A DNA stretch of 64,000 bases from Emticicia fluvialis (lineage in GTDB: Bacteria; Bacteroidota; Bacteroidia; Cytophagales; Spirosomataceae), in the NCBI RefSeq assembly GCF_024793945.1, contig NZ_JANUSD010000011.1, positions 124,001 to 188,000 of the forward strand, in the 5' to 3' direction. The position numbers were made by a program, and so were the translations under genes. A model generated the notes under the pieces. That model made no database searches. It saw only the letters and a program-made list of their open reading frames with translations, and had not been told where the DNA came from. This document shows, in pieces, positions 35,067 to 44,739 of the stretch (the stretch's first letter is position 1; every line of letters begins with the position of its first letter).

Positions 35067-36203
35067 ATGAAAAATCTTACAATTACACTTTCGATGCTTA
35101 TTCTGGCATCTTCCTGCAGCACAGACGATGGTCAGAAGCAAGCTCAGGAGACGGAAAAATTTCCTGTTACATCGCCCATCGCCATCGATACCACGCTTCC
35201 GATTGACTACGTGGCAGAGATTAACGCTGTTCAGAACGTAGAAATCAGAGCGAGAGTAAAAGGGTACCTGGACCACATCTATATTGACGAAGGCAAGTAT
35301 GTAAAACAAGGCCAGCTATTGTTTACTATCAACAACCCTGAGCTGAACGAAAACATTGCCAAAGCATCAGCTGCGCTTAAAAGCACCATTACGGAGTTAA
35401 AAGCTACTGAACTTGAACTAAAGAATGTACGCCACCTGGTAGATAAAAATGTGGTTTCAAATACAGAACTTGAAATGGCAAAAAATAAGGTTGATCTGGC
35501 CAAAGCCAAAGTGGAAGAAGCACAGGCCAACGAAACTTTTGCCAAAATACAACTATCATATACGCAGGTTAAAGCACCTTTCAGTGGAATTGTAAACCGG
35601 ATTCCGAACAAAACAGGAAGCCTGATAGAAGACGGCACGCTGCTTACAAGTATTTCTAAAAACGACGAAGTATTTGCCTACTTTGATGTGTCTGAAAAAG
35701 AATACCTGAATTATGCCAATGGCCTGAAAGCAGACCAGGAGCAATCTAAAAACGTAACCCTTATACTGGCCAACGGTGAGGAGCATCCGTTTAAAGGACG
35801 AATAGAAACCACTGAAGGTGAAATAGAACAAAGCACGGGCAATATAGCTTTCCGTGCCAGATTCAGTAACCCCGACAAGATTCTGAAACACGGTGCCAGC
35901 GGTAAAGTACGTTTGCTAAGAAAATACAAAAAAGCACTGATTATTCCGCAGAAAGCCACTTTCGAAATTCAGGATAAGATGTATGTCTATGTCATTGACA
36001 AAAGTAATAAGGTCAAGATAAAGCCCATTACAACCAACAGCCGGATGCCTCACTTCTATATCATAGATTCGGGTTTGTCGCCTGATGACAAGATTATCTA
36101 CGAAGGTATCCAGAATATCAAAGACGGCATGACCGTTGAACCACAGTTTGTGGAAATGAACGAAATATCAAAAGACCTTGTGGCCAACAATGCCATAAAA
36201 TAA
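35067..36203 (+). CDS. RND efflux periplasmic adaptor (membrane fusion) lipoprotein
   Basis: 378 residues from the ATG at 35067; an ATG six bases upstream is possible. Lipoprotein signal MKNLTITLSMLILASSC. Lipoyl half-motifs with VEIRARVKGYLDHIYIDEGKYVKQGQLLF and later APFSGIVNRIPNKTGSLIEDG, flanking a coiled-coil hairpin (residues about 100-165), then beta-barrel and membrane-proximal domains. It links the inner-membrane pump to the outer-membrane channel. First gene of an adaptor-pump-channel operon; the pump starts 11 bases after its stop. Confidence 0.93.
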   Translation: MKNLTITLSMLILASSCSTDDGQKQAQETEKFPVTSPIAIDTTLPIDYVAEINAVQNVEIRARVKGYLDHIYIDEGKYVKQGQLLFTINNPELNENIAKASAALKSTITELKATELELKNVRHLVDKNVVSNTELEMAKNKVDLAKAKVEEAQANETFAKIQLSYTQVKAPFSGIVNRIPNKTGSLIEDGTLLTSISKNDEVFAYFDVSEKEYLNYANGLKADQEQSKNVTLILANGEEHPFKGRIETTEGEIEQSTGNIAFRARFSNPDKILKHGASGKVRLLRKYKKALIIPQKATFEIQDKMYVYVIDKSNKVKIKPITTNSRMPHFYIIDSGLSPDDKIIYEGIQNIKDGMTVEPQFVEMNEISKDLVANNAIK

Positions 36204-36214
36204 CCCTGATACAC

Positions 36215-39200
36215 ATGTTTACAAATTTTATTAACCGACCGGTTCTGTCGTTGGTTATATCTATATTTATTGTATTGCTGGGGGTTCTGGCTATGATTGG
36301 CCTGCCTATTACACAGTATCCGGACATTGCCCCTCCGGCCGTTTCAGTTATAACCAAGTACACCGGTGCTAATGCCGAAGTGTGCGCCAAAGCCGTAGTA
36401 ATGCCCCTTGAAAGAGCCATTAACGGGGTGCCGGGTATGACCTACATGACCTCCATGTCTGGTAACGACGGAACCAGCATCATACAGGTATATTTTGAAG
36501 TAGGTACCGACCCCGACGTGGCAGCCGTAAACGTACAGAACCGCGTTACAACCGTATTGGACGAATTACCCGAAGAGGTAATTAAAGCCGGAGTATCAAC
36601 CGAAAAAGAAGTAAACAGTATGTTGATGTACATCAACCTGATTAGTTCTGACACCTCGCTTGACGAAAAATTCATTTATAATTTTGCCGATATAAACGTT
36701 TTGGCCGAACTTAAACGAATTGACGGCGTAGGTTTTGTTGATATTATGGGCTCGCGCGAATACGCCATGCGTGTATGGCTGAAACCCGCCCGCATGGATG
36801 CCTATGAGATTTCGGCCGAAGACATCATCAAGGCGCTAAAAGAGCAGAATGTTGAAGCAGCCCCCGGTAAAATAGGTGAGAGTTCCGGTCGCCAGTCGCA
36901 ATCATTACAATATGTATTGCGCTACACAGGTAAGATGACCAAAAAAGAACAGTATGAAAATATTGTGATTAAGGCTTCTGAGAACGGTGAACTGCTTCGC
37001 CTGAAAGACGTGGCCGACTTAGAATTTGGTTCGTTAGATTACGACGTGCTTTCAAAGGAAAACGGCAAACCATCAGCCGCCATTGTTTTAAAACAAAGAC
37101 CGGGCTCAAATGCCAGTGAGGTAATTGCCAATATCAAATCCCGTCTCGAATTCCTGAAAGAAACAACATTTCCGCCGGGCATGACCTACACCATCAGTTA
37201 TGATGTTTCTCGCTTTCTAGATGCATCAATTCATGAAGTAATCAAAACCCTGATTGAGGCTTTTATTCTGGTAGCCATTGTCGTGTTCCTGTTCCTGCAA
37301 GACTTCCGCTCTACCCTTATTCCGGTGCTGGCGGTTCCTGTTTCTCTGGTAGGTACTTTTGCTTTTATGCAATTGTTTGGCTTCTCTATTAACCTTCTTA
37401 CCCTGTTTGCATTGGTGCTTGCCATTGGTATTGTAGTAGATAACGCCATTGTTGTGGTAGAAGGCGTGCATGCCAAAATGGAAGAAAAACATATTGGCCC
37501 CAAAGAAGCCACCATTGAGTCGATGGGTGAAATCAGCAGTGCCATCATTGCCATTACATTGGTTATGTCGGCCGTGTTTGTGCCGGTGGCCTTTCTTTCC
37601 GGCCCGGTGGGTGTATTTTACCGGCAGTTCTCGGTCACAATGGCTATTTCCATTGTTATTTCGGGTGTAAATGCGCTTACGCTTACCCCCGCGCTATGTG
37701 CATTGATGCTGAAAAACCCACATCTTGAAAAGAAAAAAAGCAATCTACTGACGCGTTTCTTTGATGGCTTCAACCGGAGCTACGATAAACTTTCTGACAA
37801 ATACAAAACACTTCTCGGCCTTATTGCTAACCGCAGGCTCGTAACCGTACTTGTTCTGGGTGCCTTTTGTGTGGCCACCTGGGGCGTGGGCAAGGTGCTG
37901 CCTACCAGCTTTATACCTACCGAAGACCAGGGCACCGTTTATGTAAACGTAACTACACCGGCAGGGGCTACGCTTGAGCGCACAGAAGAAGTAATGAATG
38001 AAATAGACCGCATTGCGCAGAAACTTCCAGAGGTTGAATCCATCTCAAGCCTGTCTGGCTTTAGTATGATGACCGACGGTGTAGGTGCGTCGTTCGGTAT
38101 GAGTACCATCAACCTGAAATCCTGGAGCGAAAGAAAAGCTACTGCTGACGACATCATTGCGCAACTGGTAGAAAAAACCAAACACATTAAAGGTGCCGAG
38201 ATTCAGTTCTTTCCGCCTCCTGCTGTGCCAGGTTTTGGTAATGCCAGTGGTTTTGAAATGCGACTGCTTGATAAAACCGGTACCGGTAACCTGCAAAGAA
38301 CAGCAGAAGTAACAGAATCCTTTATGGAAGAGCTCCGTAAACGGCCTGAGATAAAAGAAGTGTTCTCCAGCTTCAACCCTAATTTCCCGCAGTATCTTAT
38401 TCATATTGATCAGGATATGGCCGCCAAAAAGGGCATTTCGGTTGATAACGCCATGAGCAATCTGCAGTCGCTCATTGGTAGTTTTTATGCTACTAACTTC
38501 ATTCTCTATGGGCAGATGTACAAAGTAATGATTCAGGCTGACCCTAAGTATCGCGCCCAGCCAGATGATATCATGAAGTTACGTATCAAGAATAAAAATG
38601 GTGAAATGGTACCTTACTCCATTTTCAGCCGTATTGAACGCATTTACGGTCCTGAACAGCTCACTCGATACAACATGTATTTTTCAGCGATGTTAAACGG
38701 CGAGTCTGCCGACGGCTACAGTAGTGGTGATGCCATCCGCGCTATTGAAGAAGTGGCGAAAGAAAAACTTCCGCGTGGATACTCCTACGAATGGTCGGGA
38801 ATGACACGCGAAGAGGTATTATCCGGCAATCAGGTAATTTACATCTTTATCATCTGTCTCATCTTTGTTTACTTATTGCTGGCTGCTCAGTACGAGAGCT
38901 TCATGCTGCCTTTGCCTGTTATTCTTTCATTACCTGTGGGGGTATTCGGCTCGTTGTTCTTCTTATTCCTTTTCGGGCTTGAAAACAACATTTATGCACA
39001 GGTGGCCATGGTAATGCTCATAGGTTTGCTGGGCAAAAACGCCATCCTGATTGTTGAGTTTGCCGTATTGCAACAAAAAGAGGGCAAATCTGTACTGGAG
39101 GCTGCCATTGGTGGTGCAGTAGCCCGTTTCAGGCCAATCCTCATGACCTCCTTTGCCTTTGTGGCAGGTTTAATTCCGCTTATGTTTGCTTCCGGTGCAG

Positions 39201-39367
39201 GTGCTATTGGTAACAAAACCATTGGTACTGCGGCTGCCGGGGGTATGCTTTTCGGAACCATTTTTGGGGTAATAGTCATTCCGGGGCTGTACATCATCTT
39301 TGCAGGTACATTTAATCGTAACAAAAAAGCTAAAAAAATCACTGAAGAAGCTTATGCCGAAGCCTAA
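36215..39367 (+). CDS. RND multidrug efflux pump, HAE1 family
   Basis: 1050 residues, standard for AcrB-type pumps with 12 membrane helices and two large periplasmic loops. FINRPVLSLVISIFIVLLGV at the start, QYPDIAPPAVSV in the first loop, and a C-terminal GKNAILIVEFA containing the TM10 lysine equivalent to AcrB Lys940. In TM4 the proton-relay pair reads V-D409-N410-A where AcrB has D407-D408, so the second aspartate is replaced by asparagine. The pump exports drugs or other amphiphiles in exchange for protons. The outer-membrane factor gene overlaps its end by 14 bases. Confidence 0.95.
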   Translation: MFTNFINRPVLSLVISIFIVLLGVLAMIGLPITQYPDIAPPAVSVITKYTGANAEVCAKAVVMPLERAINGVPGMTYMTSMSGNDGTSIIQVYFEVGTDPDVAAVNVQNRVTTVLDELPEEVIKAGVSTEKEVNSMLMYINLISSDTSLDEKFIYNFADINVLAELKRIDGVGFVDIMGSREYAMRVWLKPARMDAYEISAEDIIKALKEQNVEAAPGKIGESSGRQSQSLQYVLRYTGKMTKKEQYENIVIKASENGELLRLKDVADLEFGSLDYDVLSKENGKPSAAIVLKQRPGSNASEVIANIKSRLEFLKETTFPPGMTYTISYDVSRFLDASIHEVIKTLIEAFILVAIVVFLFLQDFRSTLIPVLAVPVSLVGTFAFMQLFGFSINLLTLFALVLAIGIVVDNAIVVVEGVHAKMEEKHIGPKEATIESMGEISSAIIAITLVMSAVFVPVAFLSGPVGVFYRQFSVTMAISIVISGVNALTLTPALCALMLKNPHLEKKKSNLLTRFFDGFNRSYDKLSDKYKTLLGLIANRRLVTVLVLGAFCVATWGVGKVLPTSFIPTEDQGTVYVNVTTPAGATLERTEEVMNEIDRIAQKLPEVESISSLSGFSMMTDGVGASFGMSTINLKSWSERKATADDIIAQLVEKTKHIKGAEIQFFPPPAVPGFGNASGFEMRLLDKTGTGNLQRTAEVTESFMEELRKRPEIKEVFSSFNPNFPQYLIHIDQDMAAKKGISVDNAMSNLQSLIGSFYATNFILYGQMYKVMIQADPKYRAQPDDIMKLRIKNKNGEMVPYSIFSRIERIYGPEQLTRYNMYFSAMLNGESADGYSSGDAIRAIEEVAKEKLPRGYSYEWSGMTREEVLSGNQVIYIFIICLIFVYLLLAAQYESFMLPLPVILSLPVGVFGSLFFLFLFGLENNIYAQVAMVMLIGLLGKNAILIVEFAVLQQKEGKSVLEAAIGGAVARFRPILMTSFAFVAGLIPLMFASGAGAIGNKTIGTAAAGGMLFGTIFGVIVIPGLYIIFAGTFNRNKKAKKITEEAYAEA

Positions 39368-40799
39368 ATATATTTACACGCTCATGGCAGCTGTCTTATT
39401 AGGCGGCTGCAAAATAAAACAGAATTTACCAGACCAAAAACCAGTAAACCTACCACAGCAATTCAGTGCCAAAGCCGGGGCAGATGCCCACAAACTGGCC
39501 ACTCTGAATGAGTTTTTTAACGACCCTGCCCTTACTGCCCTGATAGACACAGCGCTTAAGAATAATTTTGATTTGCAGGTGGCCCTTCAAAATATTGAGT
39601 TGGCGCGTGCGGGGGTACGTTTCACACAGGGTATTGACAGACCTGATTTATCCGCTGCACTGTCGGTGGGTTCACGTAAGTTCGGTAATTATACAATTGA
39701 TGGCGTAGGTAACTACGACACCCAGTTTTCTACGAATCTGGATAGCAAGCAAAAGTTGCCTTCACCCAGCATCCCCGATTTTTTCGTGGGCTTACAGTCA
39801 TCATGGGAAGTTGACTTATGGGGCAAGCTGAAAAGTAAGAAGAAAGCAGCAGCAGCGCGGTTTATTGCCAGTGAACACGGCCGCAATCTGGTGGTAACCT
39901 CAATGGTTGCTGAAATTGCCGACGCCTATTTTGAATTATTGATTCTTGACAACGAACTGAAAATACTTGAAGATAACATCCGTCTGCAACAGGAAGCGCT
40001 GGATATTGTAAAAGTAATGAAACAGGCCGGTGAAGCCAATCAGTTGGGTGTAGAACTGATGAGCGCCCAGTTGTTGAGCTCACAATCTTTAAAAATTGAG
40101 GTAAAACAGAAAATTATTGAAAACGAAAGCCGGATTAATTTCTTATCCGGCAGGTTCCCGCAACCAATTGCACGAAGGGCTGCAGCCTGGGAGACAGTAG
40201 TTCCACCAAAACTATCGGCTGGCATTCCTTCACAATTACTTGAAAACCGACCCGATATAAAACAGGCCGAGTTTGATTTAATAGCCGCCGATGCCAACAT
40301 ATATTCAGCCAAGGCAGCATTTTACCCGTCGCTCAACATCAATGGCAGTATGGGTTTGCAGGCATTCAGGGCAGCGGTACTTTTTAATCCGGGTTCGTTT
40401 GCCTACAATGTGGCCGGTGGTTTGTTTGCACCATTATTGAACAGACGCCAGCTGATTGCCGAGTTGATGGCATCTGAGGCAGACCAGAAAATTGCCTACA
40501 CTAATTACAGAAAAACAATTGTGAATAGTTTTACTGAGGTATATAACTACCTGAATCTGATTGAGAATACCAATGAGATGTATGAGTTGAAATCGAAAGA
40601 GGTAGAAGTATTGAAAGTAACCATCAACACATCGGTAGAATTATTCAAGTTTGGCAGAGCTACTTATCTGGAGGTAATTACGGCACAAAAAAATGCCTTG
40701 CAGGCGCAAATAGAACTAATTAACCTGCGTAAAAGTCAGTTTGAAGGTGTCATCGGGCTTTACAGGGCTTTAGGTGGCGGATGGAAGAGCGTAATATAA
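39354..40799 (+). CDS. Outer-membrane efflux channel (TolC/NodT family)
   Basis: 481 residues from the ATG at 39354, overlapping the pump gene by 14 bases. A frame extended to 39300 would lie within the pump gene; the chosen start gives a lipoprotein signal (MPKPKYIYTLMAAVLLGGC). The protein has the OMF repeat pattern: FNDPALTALIDTALKNNFDLQVALQNIELARAGVR in the first half, FVGLQSSWEVDLWGKLKSKKKAA, then ENRPDIKQAEFDLIAADANIYSAKAAFYPSLNI in the second half. It completes the tripartite pump as the trimeric channel through the outer membrane. Confidence 0.93.
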   Translation: MPKPKYIYTLMAAVLLGGCKIKQNLPDQKPVNLPQQFSAKAGADAHKLATLNEFFNDPALTALIDTALKNNFDLQVALQNIELARAGVRFTQGIDRPDLSAALSVGSRKFGNYTIDGVGNYDTQFSTNLDSKQKLPSPSIPDFFVGLQSSWEVDLWGKLKSKKKAAAARFIASEHGRNLVVTSMVAEIADAYFELLILDNELKILEDNIRLQQEALDIVKVMKQAGEANQLGVELMSAQLLSSQSLKIEVKQKIIENESRINFLSGRFPQPIARRAAAWETVVPPKLSAGIPSQLLENRPDIKQAEFDLIAADANIYSAKAAFYPSLNINGSMGLQAFRAAVLFNPGSFAYNVAGGLFAPLLNRRQLIAELMASEADQKIAYTNYRKTIVNSFTEVYNYLNLIENTNEMYELKSKEVEVLKVTINTSVELFKFGRATYLEVITAQKNALQAQIELINLRKSQFEGVIGLYRALGGGWKSVI

Positions 40800-40801
40800 T
40801 T

Positions 40802-40853
40802 AACCCCACCCGACCCCTCCCCCATTAACGGGGAAGGGCCGGGGGATGGGGTT
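40802..40853. repeat. GC-rich long inverted repeat between converging genes
   Basis: AACCCCACCCGACCCCTCCCC (40802 onward) pairs with a G-rich arm ending GGGGATGGGGTT (to 40853) around CCATTAAC. It separates the converging channel and TonB-receptor genes. Dispersed hairpins of this composition occur in many Bacteroidota genomes; it may act as a terminator for both genes, as the short flanks lack long T-runs. Confidence 0.65.
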
Positions 40854-40857
40854 ATCA

Positions 40858-43290
40858 TCAGGCCTTCACACGTTTCTGCTCACTTTCTGAACCGCCGCTC
40901 TGGCGTAATTTCAGGTTTTGCCCCTTATTGAATCTAAACGAAAAAGATAACGTTACCACACGGGTATCTAAATAACTGAACCAGCTTGCTGCTGCATTTT
41001 TGATGTTGCGGATGTCGCCTCCCACCTGATTGGTGTAAAAAACATCGTTTATGTTCAGTTTTAATGTACCCTTGTCTTTCATTATTTTGGTAGAAACCCC
41101 TGCCCTGACCGAGCCGATAGGAATTACCAGAAACTGACCAGACAATACTTTGGTCTGATACGACCCTGCCAGTTCGGCACTCCATTTTTTGTTAATTGTA
41201 AACTGATTGGTAGGTACTGCAACCCAAAACCAGCGCGACTCGTTCAGGGTTTCAGTATAAATAGGCCCTTCAAATGTATTATTAAGATAGGCCGTATACA
41301 GTTGCACGGTCCACCACTTGGTAACAGGATAAGAGCCGTTCAATTCTATCCCATAAGATACCTGTTTCGCAAAATTGCCGGGCCGGCTATAATAGATATT
41401 GCCCCTTTGCTCGTTGGTCTCCGAAATCACATTCTCAATTTTGCTATACTGAAGCGTTGCTGTAACAAAACTGTTGTAAGTATAAGATAACTCAAAATTA
41501 TAAGAAAACGTAGGCTGCAAAAACGGATTACCACCGTAATACGTAAATCTGTCCATCGGATACGTAAACGGATTCATGTCTTTATAATTCGGGCGGTCTA
41601 TTCGTCGGCCGATAGAAAGCCCAACTACATGCTTTGAGGCAGAATCTAGCCTGTACTGTGTATAAAAGGTAGGAAACAGATTGGTGTAGTTTCGTTTGAA
41701 CGACGAATCTTTCACTACTATGTTCCCCAATTGGTTGCCCGTTATGTTGGTATTTTCAACACGTAAACCTAACTGCACCGATATTTTCTTAAAATCTCTG
41801 GAGTAGTTGGCATACACTGCATTGATGTTTTCCTTATACTGAAAATTATTAGAGAATGTATAATTGGGCTGCTGTTGTCCGTCTGCCACATCATAAAAAT
41901 CGGCAATGTTGCCTGTTTTTACAAAACTGGTTTTTGCCCCGGTTTCTACCCTGCCACCTTTTGTTAACGGATGCAGATAATCTACTTTAAGCACTCTGAT
42001 GCTTATGTCAGAAGGTAAATTTGAAGCCAGAATGGTCTTGCCGGCAAGGCTTCCGTCAGGGTTCAGATTACTGTTTTCAAGCACCTGTTCAATGCTTGAC
42101 TTATACACAATATTATCTACATTAGCCGATAGCTCTCTGCCCTTACTATTCAGCTGATGCGTCATATTCAGGTTTATGCTGCCATTTTTAAATAAAATAT
42201 CCATAGGATTATAGGCATCTACCAAACCGGTAATACTGCCCTGTCCGTCTCTGATAACCGCCGTATTTTTCACATTCCGGCTCGATGGGTTAATGAAACC
42301 ACTTAATGCTATACCCAGCGTAGTTTTTTTGGTTACGTAATAATCGGTGCCAATTCTCAGATTACGGCTTCCGTTCGACGGCCGGATGTATGAATTCTGA
42401 ACAAAGGTTGAACTCAGCTGACCTGCATCAGTGAAATATTTGCGGGTAATAGTCAAATCCTGATAGGTATTGTTCTGATTAACACTCAGATTAGAGAAGA
42501 AATTGAATTGATTGATGCGGTAGTTGAAATTGAAACTGTTGTTGGTACGCAGGTTCTGGCCCTGCCCATAAGACAGATTCAAACCACCATTCATACCTTT
42601 GGCTACATTTTTCTTCAAGCGAATGTTGATAACCCCCGAATTACCGGCTGCATCATATTTAGCCGGTGGATTAGGCATGATTTCGATAGATTCAATAGTA
42701 GAAGATGGAATAGTACGCAGGAAATTGGCCAAGTCTGCAGCCGACAAATAAGTGGGCTTGTCATCAACAAATACTACTACGCCGCTTTTACCTCGTAAAG
42801 ATATATTTCCGTTCACATCTACCATTACACCCGGGGCTTTTTCAAGCACCTCAAGCGATGTTACCCCTGCATTGCTTATCAGGGCATCGGGGTTAACAAC
42901 GGTTCGGTCAATTTTTTGAACCACAAAAGCCTTTTGAGCTGTAATGGCTACTTCCTGCAATTGGTTGTCGCTGTCAGCAAGGGTAATGGTACCCAGATCA
43001 AGAGTTGGGCTTTGGCCGCTTAGAATAATTTTATCTGAAACAAACTTAGCCATACCTACAAAACTAACTGAGATTTCGAGGGAATCGTATCTCAGTTTTT
43101 CAAATTCAAACTTACCATCAGCATCTGTAAAAGTAGATTTTACGATAACGCCCTTCGGGAATTTCGATAACATAACTGTTGCCCCGACAATGGCTTCATT
43201 TTTACTGGTCTTTACAGTACCCTTAATGTTTCCGTTTTGTGCGGTTGCCGTAATGCTGACGAATAATAATAGTAATAGCTTTTTAATCAT
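40858..43290 (-). CDS. TonB-dependent receptor / outer-membrane beta-barrel (OMP_b-brl_3 type)
   Basis: 810 residues. Signal peptide MIKKLLLLLFVSITATAQ, then a carboxypeptidase-regulatory-like domain (residues about 20-100, NGNIKGTVKTSKNEAIVGATV), a plug domain (about 120-220 with VDDKPTYLSAADLANFLRTIP and NAGNSGVINI) and a large beta-barrel ending in a C-terminal strand with SFSFRFNKG. This class transports siderophores, sugars or other large ligands across the outer membrane with TonB energy; the ligand is not evident. The AraC regulator and a 44-residue membrane protein lie upstream on the same strand. Confidence 0.88.
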   Translation of the reverse strand: MIKKLLLLLFVSITATAQNGNIKGTVKTSKNEAIVGATVMLSKFPKGVIVKSTFTDADGKFEFEKLRYDSLEISVSFVGMAKFVSDKIILSGQSPTLDLGTITLADSDNQLQEVAITAQKAFVVQKIDRTVVNPDALISNAGVTSLEVLEKAPGVMVDVNGNISLRGKSGVVVFVDDKPTYLSAADLANFLRTIPSSTIESIEIMPNPPAKYDAAGNSGVINIRLKKNVAKGMNGGLNLSYGQGQNLRTNNSFNFNYRINQFNFFSNLSVNQNNTYQDLTITRKYFTDAGQLSSTFVQNSYIRPSNGSRNLRIGTDYYVTKKTTLGIALSGFINPSSRNVKNTAVIRDGQGSITGLVDAYNPMDILFKNGSINLNMTHQLNSKGRELSANVDNIVYKSSIEQVLENSNLNPDGSLAGKTILASNLPSDISIRVLKVDYLHPLTKGGRVETGAKTSFVKTGNIADFYDVADGQQQPNYTFSNNFQYKENINAVYANYSRDFKKISVQLGLRVENTNITGNQLGNIVVKDSSFKRNYTNLFPTFYTQYRLDSASKHVVGLSIGRRIDRPNYKDMNPFTYPMDRFTYYGGNPFLQPTFSYNFELSYTYNSFVTATLQYSKIENVISETNEQRGNIYYSRPGNFAKQVSYGIELNGSYPVTKWWTVQLYTAYLNNTFEGPIYTETLNESRWFWVAVPTNQFTINKKWSAELAGSYQTKVLSGQFLVIPIGSVRAGVSTKIMKDKGTLKLNINDVFYTNQVGGDIRNIKNAAASWFSYLDTRVVTLSFSFRFNKGQNLKLRQSGGSESEQKRVKA

Positions 43291-43340
43291 AATGTATGGT
43301 GTGTGTTTAACGTTAGTAATGCTATAAATGTGGCTTATGC

Positions 43341-43475
43341 TTAATTAAGTACAGCAAACAGCCATTGGCCCGTGGCATAGCCGGCTTTGAATATTACAAT
43401 GGTGCAGTACACAATTGAAATAACCAACAGAACCCTGAAAGTTTTGGATTGAAGAAACGCTTCTTGCTTTTTCAT
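43341..43475 (-). CDS. 44-residue single-span membrane protein
   Basis: Start ATG at 43473-43475, stop TAA at 43341-43343. The product has a short charged N-terminus (MKKQEAFLQSKTFR), one hydrophobic helix (VLLVISIVYCTIVIF) and a short tail (KAGYATGQWLFAVLN). It lies between the AraC regulator and the TonB receptor on the same strand, 50 bases before the receptor start. The regular helix and the gene-like placement support it as real; no named family is recognised. Likely inner membrane. Confidence 0.5.
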   Translation of the reverse strand: MKKQEAFLQSKTFRVLLVISIVYCTIVIFKAGYATGQWLFAVLN

Positions 43476-43603
43476 AATTAGTAAGATTTTAGGATTAGTA
43501 AAATTTTGTACCCAAAGGTATCAATTGCCCCGTAAATCAATTTGTCAAATTCTGCTAATTCGTACTTTACATCTTTAAAATGCCGCTATCTGGCTTTGAA
43601 AGA

Positions 43604-44506
43604 CTAAGTACGCTTTCCTTTTAAAAATGCTGATGGCGGGAAACCGAAATATCTTTTAAATGCCTTACTGAAGGTGTGTATATCGGCAAAGCCTGATTGC
43701 GTTGCTGCTTCTGATACAGCGTACCTGTGTTGCAGTAAAATACTTTTGCCAAATTCCAGCCGTTTTTTAATGATATACTGGTTGGGCGACATCCCAAAAA
43801 CAGCCTTGAAAAGACGGTAAAAATGGTATTCTGAAAGGCAGGCCTCTTGTGCAATAGTTTTGATTGACAAAGGCAACATAAAGCAGGCGTTTATATAATC
43901 TCGTCCTTTTTGCACACGCCGGTACAAATCCTTTCTGGTATCTGGTTTTACGCCTGGTATAGCCCGCAGGTGTCTGAAAACCGGAAGCTGGTCTTGTATA
44001 ATCTTTTCGGCAATAGTGTAAAAGAACTCATCAGAAATACTATCCTGCTCAGCTAACCCACTTCGAACAGTTGCCGTAAGTTGTCTTAAGTAATGCCCAA
44101 GCTGGGTTTCATTATCCCGATAACCGCTTTCAAAAAAGTGAGCCGAAACAAAAAAATTGCCCAGTTCTGCATCACTAAAGGCCGTATCAGGTCGTTTCCA
44201 ACCGGCAATAACTTCGGCTATCAGCCGGGGGCTTATATTAATGCAAATACCTTTTACGTTTCGGTTCTCATCAACCTCAACCTTGCCTTCGCAGGTGTCG
44301 TTAGTTAGCAGATAATCACCTGCTGCAATAGGGTAGCTATGTCCGTTCAGCTGATACCTCTCAATGCCTTCAACCACATACTTGATGGCAAACCCTTCCG
44401 ATTTTACGGGCTCATAAAATTGCCTTAATGATGAGAAAACTAACGAATTACCATTCATTTTCACTACATCAAGGGTGTTTCCATCTTCATTAAACAAATG
44501 AATCAT
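43604..44506 (-). CDS. AraC-family transcriptional regulator
   Basis: 300 residues. The N-terminal cupin-like sensing domain includes YQLNGHSYPIAAGDYLLTND (about residues 52-71). The C-terminal HTH domain has two helix-turn-helix motifs, IKTIAQEACLSEYHFYRLFKAVFGMSPNQYIIKKRLEFGKSILLQ and AATQSGFADIHTFSKAFKRYFGFPPSAF. Such proteins bind DNA in response to a small ligand. Placement upstream of the small membrane gene and TonB receptor suggests it controls them; this is inferred from position. Confidence 0.9.
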   Translation of the reverse strand: MIHLFNEDGNTLDVVKMNGNSLVFSSLRQFYEPVKSEGFAIKYVVEGIERYQLNGHSYPIAAGDYLLTNDTCEGKVEVDENRNVKGICINISPRLIAEVIAGWKRPDTAFSDAELGNFFVSAHFFESGYRDNETQLGHYLRQLTATVRSGLAEQDSISDEFFYTIAEKIIQDQLPVFRHLRAIPGVKPDTRKDLYRRVQKGRDYINACFMLPLSIKTIAQEACLSEYHFYRLFKAVFGMSPNQYIIKKRLEFGKSILLQHRYAVSEAATQSGFADIHTFSKAFKRYFGFPPSAFLKGKRT

Positions 44507-44663
44507 AGGCTCGCAGGTTCAATACGCAACAAATAAACATGGATAATGACCCGATGCCAGGCTTTTTTTGATAAAAGGCTGTTTTTGTAGAAGAATGACA
44601 TAACAAATCAGCAGACTTTTATTGGCAGCATACTTAACTGCACATTTTAATAATATTTTGCTC

Positions 44664-44671
44664 TATTATTG
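44664..44671 (+). promoter_or_regulatory. -7-like element for the Fe-S protein gene
   Basis: TATTATTG matches TAnnTTTG at all but one position, ending 9 bases before the palindromic element at 44680, the same arrangement as at 2306-2323. Confidence 0.45.
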
Positions 44672-44679
44672 CAAATATT

Positions 44680-44698
44680 ATGCAAGCATACTATTTTT
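44680..44698 (+). promoter_or_regulatory. Candidate operator, copy 2 (shared with 2323-2341)
   Basis: ATGCAAGCATACTATTTTT, identical to 2323-2341 except for the two centre bases of the palindrome. The two flanking T on the left are also shared. Confidence 0.5.
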
Positions 44699-44739
44699 GC
44701 TATAAGCCTCGGTCTGATGGGGCGACTAACGACAAAACT

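Noticed and set aside
44626..44644. Partial similarity to the shared element (GCATACTTAACTGCAC) upstream of the Fe-S gene
   Set aside because: Only the GCATACT part matches; it lacks the ATGC half of the palindrome and a matching -7 box.
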